From the NCBI GenBank assembly GCA_024281055.1, contig JAMXLF010000008.1, forward strand, positions 33,046-97,045: a stretch of 64,000 nt of DNA. The letters run 5' to 3'. Below, piece after piece: positions 20,396-29,287 of this stretch. The notes below the pieces were generated by a model. It was not told the origin of the DNA. It saw only the letters and a program-made list of their open reading frames with translations, and made no database searches. Position 1 is the stretch's first letter; every line of letters starts with the position of its first letter. The position numbers and the translations under genes are program-made. The stretch is from Geobacteraceae bacterium. GTDB taxonomy: Bacteria; Desulfobacterota; Desulfuromonadia; Geobacterales; Geobacteraceae.

Positions 20396-21037
20396 ATGCG
20401 AAATGAAAATACTCCCATTGCCGTCGAAGGGTATCCGTTTATCGGCGCTGCGGCCTTTGTCACCCTGGTGTTCGCCCTTCTTTCCTGGAAGCTGCTCACC
20501 GTCGTTGCCCTGGCGGTAACACTGTTCATCGCCTTTTTTTTCCGGAATCCGGAGCGGGTTACTCCTGAAGACGAAAATGCAGTAGTAGCCCCGGCTGATG
20601 GGCGGGTCATCTACCTGGGACCTTCCCGTGAAGAGCACCTCCAGGAAGAAATGCTCAAGATCAGCATCTTTATGTCGGTCTTTAACGTGCACGTGAATCG
20701 TGCTCCACTTTCGGGTCGTGTCCTTGACACCTTTTACCGGCATGGGAAGTTTCTCGATGTCCGCGATGAACGGGCCACCTTCGAGAATGAGCAGCAGGGG
20801 CTCGTTCTGGAAAATGCCGGTGGAAAGAGGATCGTAGTGGTCCAAGTCGCTGGCCTGATTGCCCGGCGGATTGTGTGTTATGCCCGGAAAGGCGATACGC
20901 TCAAACGGGGCGAGCGGTACGGACTGATCCGTTTCGGTTCGCGTCTTGATGTCTATCTCCCGAAAGATGCAGTCGTAAAGGTGGCCGTGGGGGATAAAAC
21001 CGTGGCTGGCGAAACCGTGCTGGGGTACGTATCGTGA
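20396..21037 (+). CDS. psd: Phosphatidylserine decarboxylase (short, archaeal-type)
   Basis: A 213-residue proenzyme that makes phosphatidylethanolamine from phosphatidylserine at the inner membrane. It has N-terminal helices, VVAPADGRV, FMSVFNVHVNRAPLSG, and the Gly-Ser self-cleavage site in LIRFGSRLDVYLP, which yields the pyruvoyl group. It is shorter than E. coli Psd and belongs to the family common in archaea and deltaproteobacteria. GGAG lies nine bases before ATG 20396. It overlaps pssA by four bases (GTGA). Confidence 0.94.
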   Translation: MRNENTPIAVEGYPFIGAAAFVTLVFALLSWKLLTVVALAVTLFIAFFFRNPERVTPEDENAVVAPADGRVIYLGPSREEHLQEEMLKISIFMSVFNVHVNRAPLSGRVLDTFYRHGKFLDVRDERATFENEQQGLVLENAGGKRIVVVQVAGLIARRIVCYARKGDTLKRGERYGLIRFGSRLDVYLPKDAVVKVAVGDKTVAGETVLGYVS

Positions 21038-21804
21038 ATGGCGAAAAGATCGACATGTCGGAGAGTATGCGGAAGGGAATCTATATCCTTCCCAATCTTT
21101 TTACCACCGGGAGTCTATTTGCGGGTTTTTACGGGATGGTTGCCACAATGGGAGGAGATTACCGATCAGCGGCCATCTGGATCCTTGTTTCGTCCATTTT
21201 TGACGGCCTTGACGGCAAGGTGGCGCGGCTTACCGGCACCTCCAGCAAATTCGGGGTCGAGTACGACTCCCTTGCGGATCTCGTGGCATTCGGGGTTGCG
21301 CCGGGACTCCTCATGTATTCATGGGCGCTCAAACCGTTCGGCCGGCTCGGCTGGCTGGCCGCCTTCCTGTTCGTAGTCTGCGGAGCACTACGGCTGGCTC
21401 GTTTTAACGTCCAGGTCAATACTGTGGAAAGCAAGCGATTTGTCGGGCTTCCTATCCCAGCGGCTGCGAGCATGGTTTCTTCCACGGTCCTCTTTTTCCA
21501 TCACTTCGGATGGCCAAGCTCTTTCAAGAAACTTGCCATTCTTATCCTCATCTATCTGCTTGCTTTCCTGATGGTTTCCAACATCCGCTATTACTCGTTC
21601 AAGGATCCCGAGCTCATCAAGCGTCAACCGTTTGCATTCCTGGTACTGGCCGTGCTTCTCCTGATCATTATCGCCGCAGAGCCGGTGGTTATGCTGTTCG
21701 TTCTTTTTATCTGCTACGTTCTTTCGGGCCCTGTCGGCTTTATCATGACGTATCCACGCAGGCGGCGCCTGGAAAAAGCGTTCCACAAGGGGGCGAAGCA
21801 GTGA
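21034..21804 (+). CDS. pssA: CDP-diacylglycerol-serine O-phosphatidyltransferase
   Basis: A 256-residue polytopic membrane enzyme that makes phosphatidylserine from CDP-DAG, the substrate of the preceding Psd. The CDP-alcohol signature DGLDGKVARLTGTSSKFG...YDSLAD is complete. GTG 21034 overlaps the psd stop; ATG 21055 (MSESMRKGIYILPN) is a plausible alternative. Pathway order is reversed in the genes, with psd first. Confidence 0.94.
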   Translation: MNGEKIDMSESMRKGIYILPNLFTTGSLFAGFYGMVATMGGDYRSAAIWILVSSIFDGLDGKVARLTGTSSKFGVEYDSLADLVAFGVAPGLLMYSWALKPFGRLGWLAAFLFVVCGALRLARFNVQVNTVESKRFVGLPIPAAASMVSSTVLFFHHFGWPSSFKKLAILILIYLLAFLMVSNIRYYSFKDPELIKRQPFAFLVLAVLLLIIIAAEPVVMLFVLFICYVLSGPVGFIMTYPRRRRLEKAFHKGAKQ

Positions 21805-21882
21805 TGCCTCTGTGCTCTTCGTTTAAAGTGAGCAAAAAATGATGGGACAGATTTCGCCTTTGCGGGAAAATGTAGTTTGTCC

Positions 21883-21911
21883 TTGACAGAAGCGAATAGT
21901 TTTTCTATTAT
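21883..21911 (+). promoter_or_regulatory. Sigma-70 promoter of the leuA T-box leader
   Basis: A perfect TTGACA (21883-21888), 17 bases, then TATTAT (21906-21911). It predicts a start near 21918, just ahead of the T-box stem I. Confidence 0.85.
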
Positions 21912-21924
21912 CATAAAAATTTTA

Positions 21925-22192
21925 TAAAGGCTGAGAAGAGGAGTAGTAGTCTTCATCCTTTTTCCAGAGAGCCGGTGGCTGGTGCAAACCGGTAAAAGGA
22001 AAGACGAACTCGCCTCGGAGCCTCTCCCTTGATTGCTTCATGAAAGGTAGGGGGAGACGCAATGCCCACGTGACGGGCCAAAGAAGATCCTCTATCGATT
22101 GCATTTGCGCATGAAGGCGAGACGGTAAAGGATGAACGAGGGTGGTACCGCGGAGCTTAGCCTTCGCCCCTTGATGGGGCGAAGGCTTTTTT
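21925..22192 (+). promoter_or_regulatory. T-box riboswitch (leucine specific) ahead of leuA
   Basis: Stem I begins near 21930 with AGAGGAGTAG and contains the AGAGAGCCGGTGG / GGTGCAAACCGG motifs. The specifier region reads GAA-CTC-GCC, with CTC (Leu) at 22009-22011. The T-box sequence AGGGTGGTACCGCG lies at 22139-22152; its TGGT can pair with the ACCA end of uncharged tRNA-Leu. The terminator is GCCTTCGCCCC (22160-22170)/GGGGCGAAGGC (22176-22186) plus six T. Uncharged tRNA-Leu would favour the antiterminator and leuA expression. Confidence 0.95.
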
Positions 22193-22295
22193 ATTATCCG
22201 GCTGTGGCGCATCGTTAGTCATATGGGACAATTGTTGGGTGCAGCATTGCCTTGAATTCGCGCGTTTCGATAAGTTTACTACAAAGGAGGCGAGC

Positions 22296-23849
22296 ATGGC
22301 CAAAAAGAAGACCGAACTCACAACCGTCAAGATTTTCGACACCACCCTCAGGGACGGCGAACAGTCGCCTGGTGCCAGTATGAACATCGAGGAAAAACTC
22401 AGGGTGGCCAAACAGTTGCAGAGACTTAACGTGGATGTGATCGAGGCGGGATTCCCCATCGCTTCCGAGGGGGACTTCGAAGCAGTGAAGAGAGTTGCCC
22501 AGACCATCAAGGGGCCTGAAATCGCCGGGCTTTGTCGAGCCAGCACTAAGGATATAGATCGGGGATGGGAGGCTCTTCAGTACGCAGGAGAGAAGGGACG
22601 GATCCATACCTTCATCGCAACTTCGGACATCCATATGAAGTACAAGCTCAAGATGAGCCCGAAGGAGGTTCTGGCCGCAGCGGTCAAGGCGGTGAAGCGG
22701 GCTAAGTCCTACACTCCGAATGTGGAGTTTTCCTGCGAAGATGCGGTACGTACGGATCTCAAGTTCATGGCCGAGGTGGTGGGCGCAGTCATCGATGCTG
22801 GTGCGACCACGGTCAATATCCCTGACACGGTCGGTTATACCATTCCGTTCGAGTATTTCAACATCATCAAGTACCTCAAGGAAAACGTCGCCAATATCGA
22901 CCACGCAGTCATTTCCGTCCACTGCCACAACGACCTCGGACTCTCTGTCGCTAACTCCATTGCGGCGGTGCAGGCTGGAGCCGGCCAAGTGGAATGCACC
23001 ATCAACGGCATCGGCGAACGGGCAGGCAACTGCTCCCTTGAGGAGTTCGTCATGACCCTCAAAACGCGGAGCGACATACTTCCCTTCAGGACTAATGTGG
23101 TCACCGAACAGCTGACCCCCGCGAGCCGGCTTGTCACAACGGTGACCGGAATTGTCGTCCAGCCCAATAAGGCTATCGTCGGGACCAATGCCTTCGCCCA
23201 CGAGGCGGGAATCCACCAGCACGGGGTGCTCATGGAGAAGTCTACCTATGAGATCATGACGCCCGAGTCGGTGGGGTTGAAGGCCAACGTTCTCGTGCTC
23301 GGGAAACACTCCGGCCGCCACGCCTTCAAGAAACGGCTGGATGAACTGGGGTATGAACTCGATGACGAGATGCTCAATCGGGCCTTCGAGCGTTTCAAGG
23401 CGCTGGCTGATCTGAAAAAGGAGGTCTTCGACGAGGACCTGGATGCCATCGTGGCGGACGAAGAGGTTATGCGGGCCACTGAAAAGTACAAACTATCCCA
23501 CATTACTGTCACATGTGGTTCCTTTGCCGTGGCCACAGCCACCGTGCAAATGGAGATTGACGGCAACCCGGTGCGAACCGCTGAACTTGGTGACGGGCCG
23601 GTCGATGCTACGTTGAAGGCGATCAAGAAATTGACGAAAACAAGGGCCAAGCTTCAGCAGTACAACGTCGGTTCCATCACCGGCGGCACTGACGCCCAGG
23701 GAGAGGTTACCGTGCGGCTTGCAGAAGGCGAGAAAACGGTAATCGGCAAGGGTTCTTCGACTGATATCATCGAGGCCTCGGCAAAGGCATACATCCATGC
23801 TCTGAACCGGCTGAACTTCAAGAAAGAGAAGCTCACGGAGCATCTCTGA
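22296..23849 (+). CDS. leuA: 2-isopropylmalate synthase
   Basis: A 517-residue enzyme condensing 2-ketoisovalerate with acetyl-CoA, the first step of leucine synthesis. FDTTLRDGEQSPGASM and HCHNDLGLSVANS hold the metal-binding residues, and NGIGERAGNCSLEE is conserved. The C-terminal LeuA allosteric domain (about residues 385-510) senses leucine. Citramalate synthase is the nearest alternative, but the Leu T-box and motif spacing favour LeuA. ATG 22296 follows AAAGGAGG. Confidence 0.96.
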   Translation: MAKKKTELTTVKIFDTTLRDGEQSPGASMNIEEKLRVAKQLQRLNVDVIEAGFPIASEGDFEAVKRVAQTIKGPEIAGLCRASTKDIDRGWEALQYAGEKGRIHTFIATSDIHMKYKLKMSPKEVLAAAVKAVKRAKSYTPNVEFSCEDAVRTDLKFMAEVVGAVIDAGATTVNIPDTVGYTIPFEYFNIIKYLKENVANIDHAVISVHCHNDLGLSVANSIAAVQAGAGQVECTINGIGERAGNCSLEEFVMTLKTRSDILPFRTNVVTEQLTPASRLVTTVTGIVVQPNKAIVGTNAFAHEAGIHQHGVLMEKSTYEIMTPESVGLKANVLVLGKHSGRHAFKKRLDELGYELDDEMLNRAFERFKALADLKKEVFDEDLDAIVADEEVMRATEKYKLSHITVTCGSFAVATATVQMEIDGNPVRTAELGDGPVDATLKAIKKLTKTRAKLQQYNVGSITGGTDAQGEVTVRLAEGEKTVIGKGSSTDIIEASAKAYIHALNRLNFKKEKLTEHL

Positions 23850-23878
23850 CATTCACTGTGCGGTCGACTTTTCGTTTG

Positions 23879-23910
23879 CAAAAAACGGGCTGCTTCCGCG
23901 GCCCTTTTTT
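23879..23910 (+). terminator. Intrinsic terminator after leuA
   Basis: GGGCTGC (23887-23893), loop TTCC, GCGGCCC (23898-23904), six T; A-rich on the left, so it may also act on the other strand. Confidence 0.85.
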
Positions 23911-23960
23911 GCCCAAACAGTCGTCCTTGGCGAGGTTTTTTAGCTGAGGCTCTTGAGTCA

Positions 23961-23994
23961 AAAAAAAACCCCGCCGGATTTCTCCGGCGGGGTT
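23961..23994 (-). terminator. Intrinsic terminator of the cold-shock gene
   Basis: Read on the minus strand, AACCCCGCCGGA pairs with TCCGGCGGGGTT and is followed by a run of T. It ends the cspA-type transcript. Confidence 0.93.
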
Positions 23995-24025
23995 ATGTGT
24001 CACAAAAACCGTTTCTGAATGTTGC

Positions 24026-24226
24026 TTAGATTTTTCTGACGTTGGCGGCCTGAAGCCCTTTCGGGCCGGTAACCACGTCGAACGTGACAGCCTGCCCTTC
24101 GGCGAGGGATTTAAACCCTTCCGACTGAATAGCGGAGAAGTGTACGAACACGTCCTCACCGTTGTCCTGTTCAATGAAGCCGAAACCTTTGGCATCGTTG
24201 AACCATTTCACTTTGCCCTGTGCCAT
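24026..24226 (-). CDS. Cold-shock domain protein
   Basis: A 66-residue single CSD protein, an RNA chaperone of the CspA family. [30 protein letters not shown] contains both RNP1 (KGFGFIEQ) and RNP2 (VFVHFSAI). The start is ATG at 24226 with AAAGGAGG seven bases upstream. An upstream promoter near 24382-24410 implies a leader of about 150 nt, as is usual for cspA-type genes under post-transcriptional control. Which Csp paralogue it is cannot be told. Confidence 0.96.
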   Translation of the reverse strand: MAQGKVKWFNDAKGFGFIEQDNGEDVFVHFSAIQSEGFKSLAEGQAVTFDVVTGPKGLQAANVRKI

Positions 24227-24381
24227 TTCCCTACCTCCTTTGGTGCCTCCGGATCTAAATGCCGGAACTTCGTGGAATCCGCAGTTTCCGGAGTCTTGAG
24301 GCAGGAAACGAGGCGAGGCATTCAGTGGGCCTTCCTGGTTTTCCAGGTGCTGCAAAAACGTCCGAAACTTGCTACCGTAGC

Positions 24382-24410
24382 AAATTAACAAAGTAACATG
24401 ATACTGTCAA
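24382..24410 (-). promoter_or_regulatory. Candidate promoter of the cold-shock gene
   Basis: On the minus strand TTGACA (24410-24405), 17 bases, TAATTT (24387-24382). The predicted start is near 24375. The leader then contains small hairpins such as GCTAC-GGTAGC and CTGGAAAACCAG. Confidence 0.6.
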
Positions 24411-24459
24411 GGGGTATTTTATGGTTGTTTAGAAAAAGTTCACCAGCGAGGTCGTGGAA

Positions 24460-25488
24460 TCAAAAGGTATTGAGCCTCCCGATAAATGCGGTCAATAACC
24501 CGTAATGCTGATGGTTAAAATGAAGCGCGATGCGGGGCAGTGTCAGAAGGTCCGGTTCATCCATCTCTTCCGGCAGCGGCGAGCAGACCTCGATTCTTGT
24601 CCCGGGATGGCGCAGTTCGGGGAATTCGCTTTCCAGTTCTTCGATATTTTCTGGTGTGAGTTCCTTGTTGAGCCGTATGATGAGGCGTCCTTCTGCAAAC
24701 CGCAAGGAATGGTAGGTACGGTAGAATTCCTCGATGACCTGGATCGCTTCATCTTCGCTGCGGGAAATGGTGAAGATGGCAAAATCTTCCGCTGAGATCA
24801 ACCCCCTGCCGAGCATGGCATCCTTGATGAAATTAAACCAGCGATCCCAATAGCCGCTCTCGTCGTCGATGAGGACCAGCGGCTTAGGGGAAGTTTTGCC
24901 GGTCTGGATCAGGGTGAAAACCTCCATGGCCTCATCGAGGGTGCCGAATCCGCCGGGGAAAACGGCAATGGCGTCAGACTCTTTGACGAACGCCACTTTG
25001 CGGTTGAAAAAGTACTTGTAAGTGATAAGCCGGGGATTTTTCATCATGACCGGATTGGGAGACTGTTCAAAAGGAAGGCGGATATTGACGGCAAAGGAAT
25101 TTTCACTGCCGGCACCCTCGTTGCCCGCCTGCATGATTCCCGGCCCTCCGCCGGTTATGATCATGTAGCCGAGTTGTGCGAGGCGCCTGCTGAAGCGGAC
25201 ACATTTCTGGTATATCTGTTCGCCGGGTTCCGTCCGGGCTGACCCGAAAATGGTTACCTTTTTCCTGGGCCGGTAAGGAGCGAAAACCTTGTTCGTGTAA
25301 CGCATCTCCTTCATGGTATTGTTGAGCATCTTGAGGTCGGCCAGGTAATCGCTTTCCTGGCCTGCTTTCAGGGCGGATATGATCATCTCCCGGATGAGGT
25401 GCGGGTGGTGTATCTGATCTGCTTTGCTGATCAGGTTATCTATAAGTTGATCGATCTCGCCGTTGGTTCGGGCAAAGCTCAGTTCCAT
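24460..25488 (-). CDS. LOG-family (lysine decarboxylase-like) Rossmann protein
   Basis: A 342-residue protein whose centre (about residues 75-265) is the LOG domain: VTIFGSART, ITGGGPGIMQAGNEGA, and the PGGFGTLDE signature for nucleotide binding. Family members release cytokinin-type bases from nucleoside monophosphates or hydrolyse nucleotides; the bacterial role is often unknown. N- and C-terminal extensions (residues 1-70 and 270-342) are larger than in short LOG proteins. The start is ATG 25488; AAGGAG lies 13 bases upstream, which is loose. It has no evident operon partner. Confidence 0.85.
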   Translation of the reverse strand: MELSFARTNGEIDQLIDNLISKADQIHHPHLIREMIISALKAGQESDYLADLKMLNNTMKEMRYTNKVFAPYRPRKKVTIFGSARTEPGEQIYQKCVRFSRRLAQLGYMIITGGGPGIMQAGNEGAGSENSFAVNIRLPFEQSPNPVMMKNPRLITYKYFFNRKVAFVKESDAIAVFPGGFGTLDEAMEVFTLIQTGKTSPKPLVLIDDESGYWDRWFNFIKDAMLGRGLISAEDFAIFTISRSEDEAIQVIEEFYRTYHSLRFAEGRLIIRLNKELTPENIEELESEFPELRHPGTRIEVCSPLPEEMDEPDLLTLPRIALHFNHQHYGLLTAFIGRLNTF

Positions 25489-25652
25489 GGTGATGCGGGT
25501 TCTCCTTGGTGAAAGTTCATTGATTATAGCATTTGCCGGTTCCGGAGGCAAACGTTAAGCTTGATTGCCCAAAATAATAAATTGATTTATCCCTTGCCTT
25601 TAGGTACATTATGACGGTTAAACGACCAATCTGCGGGTGAAAGGACGGATTC

Positions 25653-26936
25653 ATGGGTAAGACGACAGCAGAGAAAATATTTGCCAGCCATCTGGTTGAC
25701 GAACCCTTTCCGGGAACCAGGGTGCTGCACCTCGACGTGGTCATGTGCCACGAAATCACCACCCCCATCGCCATTGCTGATCTGATGGCACGGGGGAAAG
25801 ATCGGGTCTTCAATAACGCGAAAATCAAGGCGGTTATCGATCACGTGACCCCGAGCAAGGATACGAAGACTGCAACCCAGGCTAAAATGCTCCGCGACTG
25901 GGCACGCCGCCATACTATCAAGGACTTCTTCGATATCGGACATAACGGAGTCTGTCATGCACTCTTCCCGGAAAAGGGGTTCATCCGCCCCGGCTATACG
26001 GTCATTATGGGCGACTCCCATACCTGCACGCACGGCGCTTTCGGCGCTTTCGCAGCAGGGGTGGGAACCACGGACCTGGAGGTGGGTATTCTCAAGGGGG
26101 TCTGCGCCTTCCGTGAGCCGAAAACCATTCGTATCAATATCCACGGAACACTTCCGCAAGGTGTCTACGCGAAAGACGTCATCCTCCACGTTATCGGCCG
26201 GCTCGGCGTGAACGGTGCCACCGACCGGGTGATGGAATTCCGGGGTCCGGTGGTGGAGGCGATGACCATGGAGTCGCGCATGACTCTCTGCAACATGGCC
26301 ATCGAGGCGGGCGGGACATCCGGTATCTGCATGCCCGATGCCGTCACCGTTGATTACCTGTGGCCCTTCATTCAGGGCGATTATCCGACGAAGGAGGCCG
26401 CACTGGCCGACTTCAAGAAGTGGTGGTCCGATGAGGACGCGGAGTACGACCGGGTACTCGACCTCGATGTTTCCGGCCTTGCGCCACTGGTCACCTACGG
26501 TTACAAGCCGGACATGGTCAAACCGGTCACGGAAATGGCTGGTGAACCTGTGGACCAGGTTTACCTGGGATCTTGCACGAACGGTCGCCTGGAAGATCTG
26601 CGAGTGGCTGCTGCCATCCTGAAGGGAAAGAAAATCGCTCCGAACGTACGGGCCATCCTTTCGCCTGCCACGCCTAAGATTTACAGTGACGCCCTCCGTG
26701 AGGGGCTGATCGATGTATTCATGGAGGCCGGGTTTTGCGTCACCAACCCGACCTGCGGCGCCTGCCTCGGAATGAGCAATGGCGTCCTTGCCGAAGGCGA
26801 AGTCTGCGCTTCCACCACTAACCGCAATTTCATGGGGAGGATGGGGAAGGGGGGAATGGTCCATCTCATGTCGCCGGCGACGAGTGCCGCTACGGCCATC
26901 GAGGGGACCATTGCCGATCCGCGTCGTTACCTGTAG
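25653..26936 (+). CDS. leuC: 3-isopropylmalate dehydratase large subunit
   Basis: A 427-residue aconitase-family subunit holding the 4Fe-4S cluster. Cluster cysteines are in GSCTNGRLEDL and NPTCGACLGMSNG, and substrate contacts in MGDSHTCTHGAFGAFA. This is the short LeuC/HacA-type length seen outside enterobacteria; homoaconitase would be the alternative, but leuA and leuD nearby argue for leucine synthesis. ATG 25653 has AAAGGA upstream. leuD follows 137 bp later. Confidence 0.94.
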   Translation: MGKTTAEKIFASHLVDEPFPGTRVLHLDVVMCHEITTPIAIADLMARGKDRVFNNAKIKAVIDHVTPSKDTKTATQAKMLRDWARRHTIKDFFDIGHNGVCHALFPEKGFIRPGYTVIMGDSHTCTHGAFGAFAAGVGTTDLEVGILKGVCAFREPKTIRINIHGTLPQGVYAKDVILHVIGRLGVNGATDRVMEFRGPVVEAMTMESRMTLCNMAIEAGGTSGICMPDAVTVDYLWPFIQGDYPTKEAALADFKKWWSDEDAEYDRVLDLDVSGLAPLVTYGYKPDMVKPVTEMAGEPVDQVYLGSCTNGRLEDLRVAAAILKGKKIAPNVRAILSPATPKIYSDALREGLIDVFMEAGFCVTNPTCGACLGMSNGVLAEGEVCASTTNRNFMGRMGKGGMVHLMSPATSAATAIEGTIADPRRYL

Positions 26937-27002
26937 CTCCGCCATAATCGATGTGAGTCAGGTGGCAATCTGCTGCAAAGGCATGCTGCGAAGCACCGGA
27001 GT

Positions 27003-27026
27003 GAGAGTCGATTTTAATCGATTCTC
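27003..27026. repeat. 24-bp near-perfect palindrome between leuC and leuD
   Basis: GAGAGTCGATT (27003-27013) and AATCGATTCTC (27016-27026) are inverted copies with one mismatch and a two-base centre. The short centre suits a dimeric DNA-binding protein better than an RNA hairpin. The rest of the leuC-leuD gap has nothing recognised. Confidence 0.5.
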
Positions 27027-27073
27027 TCCCCATGCATCCGTAGGATATTAATTTTCCAGATAAGGAGTTCGAT

Positions 27074-27601
27074 ATGAAAACCTTCGGCGGCCCCGTGCTG
27101 TTTCTTGACCGCTCCGACATCAACACTGACGAGATCATTCCTGCCAAATACCTTACCGAGATTACCAAGGAAGATCTGAAACCGTACATTCTCGAGGATT
27201 TGAAGCTTACCGGTTTCGACCCCAACGGGGAAAAAACGAGAAACGCTCGCGTGATTATCTCCCGTGCCAATTTCGGCTGTGGTTCCTCCCGGGAGCATGC
27301 CCCGTGGGTTTTCGAAGTGAATGACATCACCGCGGTCGTTGCCGAGTCCTTCGCCCGCATTTTCCGCCAGAACATGTTCAACTGCGGCATGGCGGCCATA
27401 GAACTGCCCAAGGAAAAGATCGATGCCCTGTTTGCCTTTGCCGGGTTTGCCGACAGCAGCATGGCAGTGGATGTGGAGGCGCAGACCCTGACCATCAAGG
27501 GCGGGGGGAAGGAGGAGACGTTTTCTTTCGATATTTCCCCCTTCGATAAGGCGCTCGTGCTCGCCGGCGGATGGGTGGATTACGCCGACCAGAAGTATTG
27601 A
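27074..27601 (+). CDS. leuD: 3-isopropylmalate dehydratase small subunit
   Basis: A 175-residue swivelling-domain partner of LeuC. LDRSDINTDEIIPAKYLTE and ANFGCGSSREHAPWV are diagnostic. ATG 27074 follows AAGGAG. A terminator lies 64 bp downstream, so leuB, the next pathway step, is not in this operon and not in the window. Confidence 0.95.
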   Translation: MKTFGGPVLFLDRSDINTDEIIPAKYLTEITKEDLKPYILEDLKLTGFDPNGEKTRNARVIISRANFGCGSSREHAPWVFEVNDITAVVAESFARIFRQNMFNCGMAAIELPKEKIDALFAFAGFADSSMAVDVEAQTLTIKGGGKEETFSFDISPFDKALVLAGGWVDYADQKY

Positions 27602-27665
27602 TCGGAGCACCTTGCTCTGATGCCCGGGATGCGGCCAGAGCAGAAGCTGTTCTTGTTGCTTGAAA

Positions 27666-27694
27666 GGCCCGCAGAAAAACTGTGGGCCTTTTTT
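27666..27694 (+). terminator. Intrinsic terminator after leuD
   Basis: GGCCCGCAG (27666-27674), five A, CTGTGGGCC (27680-27688), six T. Confidence 0.92.
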
Positions 27695-27787
27695 GATAAC
27701 AAGCCAAGATCGACGTTTTTGGTTGACTATGTTTCGTTTAGGGAGATAATATTCAAACTTGTCTATTTTCAGGGTGTTCAGGGGTTT

Positions 27788-29287
27788 ATGGCCGGTAAAG
27801 TCATGTTGATAGCCAGTTTTCTCGTCTGCCTGTTTGCGGGTAGCCCCCTTTTTGCTGCTGAGAAAGGAGCTGCCGAGGAGGATGGAACGATCTTTACATT
27901 CTGGCCTCTCATCGATTACCGAAGCAGCCCCGCGGACGGATACCGTAACCTTGCCTTATTGGGGCCTCTGGTGAAATTCCAGCAGTGGGGTAACGATAGC
28001 GATATCGCCGTACGTCCCTTGATGTATCGGAGTGCGAATGCCGCCAACCACACCGTTGCAACCGACTATCTCTACCCCATTGCCTCTGCCGAGTCCACGC
28101 CGGAAGTGACGACGGTGCAAGGGTTGCAGCTCTTCCAGAAAAACGTTTACCGCAAAGGCGAGGGGGAAAACGAAGAGCGGAGCAGCATGCTGTTTCCCTT
28201 CTATATCAGTGGTGTATCTAAGAAATATGGCCCCTATACTTCCGTATTTCCTTTCTACGGGGATATTTATGAGCGCTTCTGGCGGGACGAGTATCATTAC
28301 GCCATGTTTCCCCTGTATGCCCGGACTGTGAAACAGGGGACTACCACCCGTAATTATCTCTATCCAGTCTTCTCAACCGTAGAAGGGGAGAAGGAGAGCG
28401 GGTTCCAGATCTGGCCCCTTTACGGAGAGGCTGCCAAGGAAGGTTCATACCGGAAGAGGTTCGTCCTCTGGCCGTTCTTCATGCAGGAGAAGAGCGGCCT
28501 TGGGGGTAGCAACCCCACGGACAAGCTGTTCGTTCTTCCCTTCTATGCATCGATCGATTCGACCAAGAGCACGGCCCATTACTACCCGTGGCCTTTTATC
28601 GGCCACAAGATGGAGGTTGAGGGGAACCAGGAGGAATGGGACTACTTCTGGCCCTTCTGGCGGACGGTGCGAGGGGAACGGCGGAATGTGTCGAGTTGGC
28701 TACCCTTCTATGCCAAAGAGGAGGAGAAGGAGAACTCGAAACGCTGGGTCATGTGGCCCTTCTACAAGCATGAGGAGATCACTTCGGACGTATTCCGGCA
28801 GGAGCGTGACAGACTCCTCTACTTTTTCTATTCCGACAGTCGGGAGAGTTGGCCCAAGGATGGGGCCCAGCGCCGCCGCACGGCCTTATGGCCGTTATTC
28901 CTCTACAATCGTGATCCGCAGGGAGTAATGTCGCTGTCGTTCCCCGCCCCCGTCGAGCCGGTCCTTGACCGGGAAGGGATCGAGAAGAGCTGGGCACCCC
29001 TCTGGCGGATCTACCAGATGAAATGGGACGACAGCGGCAATTCGGCGGTCTCTTTTCTGTGGAATCTGTACTGGCACGATGCGCGCAAAGATGCCCTCGC
29101 CTATGAGCTTTTCCCGCTGGTGGCCTACCGGTCCACGCAGAGGTTTTCCGACCTGCAACTCCTCAAGGGTTTATTCCGGTACAGGGACCGGGGTGGAGAT
29201 AAAAGCCTCTCTTTCCTATGGCTCCCCTTCGGAGTACACTGGGGAGAGACCACAAAGACGGCCACGATCACAGGGGGCGCACCGTGA
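27788..29287 (+). CDS. Secreted WPF/WPL-repeat protein of unknown function
   Basis: A 499-residue exported protein. ATG 27788 after AGGGG gives a signal peptide (GKVMLIASFLVCLFAGSPLFA). The mature part is an array of about a dozen aromatic repeats such as FTFWPLIDY, MLFPFYISG, SVFPFYGD, AMFPLYAR, QIWPLYGE, VLWPFFMQ, WYPFIGHK-like and VMWPFYKHE, spaced 25-45 residues apart. This suggests a repetitive beta structure in the periplasm or outer membrane. The stop overlaps the mlaE start (GTGA), so it is translated together with a lipid-transport permease. No function can be assigned. Confidence 0.8.
   Translation: MAGKVMLIASFLVCLFAGSPLFAAEKGAAEEDGTIFTFWPLIDYRSSPADGYRNLALLGPLVKFQQWGNDSDIAVRPLMYRSANAANHTVATDYLYPIASAESTPEVTTVQGLQLFQKNVYRKGEGENEERSSMLFPFYISGVSKKYGPYTSVFPFYGDIYERFWRDEYHYAMFPLYARTVKQGTTTRNYLYPVFSTVEGEKESGFQIWPLYGEAAKEGSYRKRFVLWPFFMQEKSGLGGSNPTDKLFVLPFYASIDSTKSTAHYYPWPFIGHKMEVEGNQEEWDYFWPFWRTVRGERRNVSSWLPFYAKEEEKENSKRWVMWPFYKHEEITSDVFRQERDRLLYFFYSDSRESWPKDGAQRRRTALWPLFLYNRDPQGVMSLSFPAPVEPVLDREGIEKSWAPLWRIYQMKWDDSGNSAVSFLWNLYWHDARKDALAYELFPLVAYRSTQRFSDLQLLKGLFRYRDRGGDKSLSFLWLPFGVHWGETTKTATITGGAP

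Noticed and set aside
24227..24391. N-terminal extension of the cold-shock protein
   Set aside because: The frame is open but the leader is non-coding in character; the 66-residue form with AAAGGAGG matches the family length.
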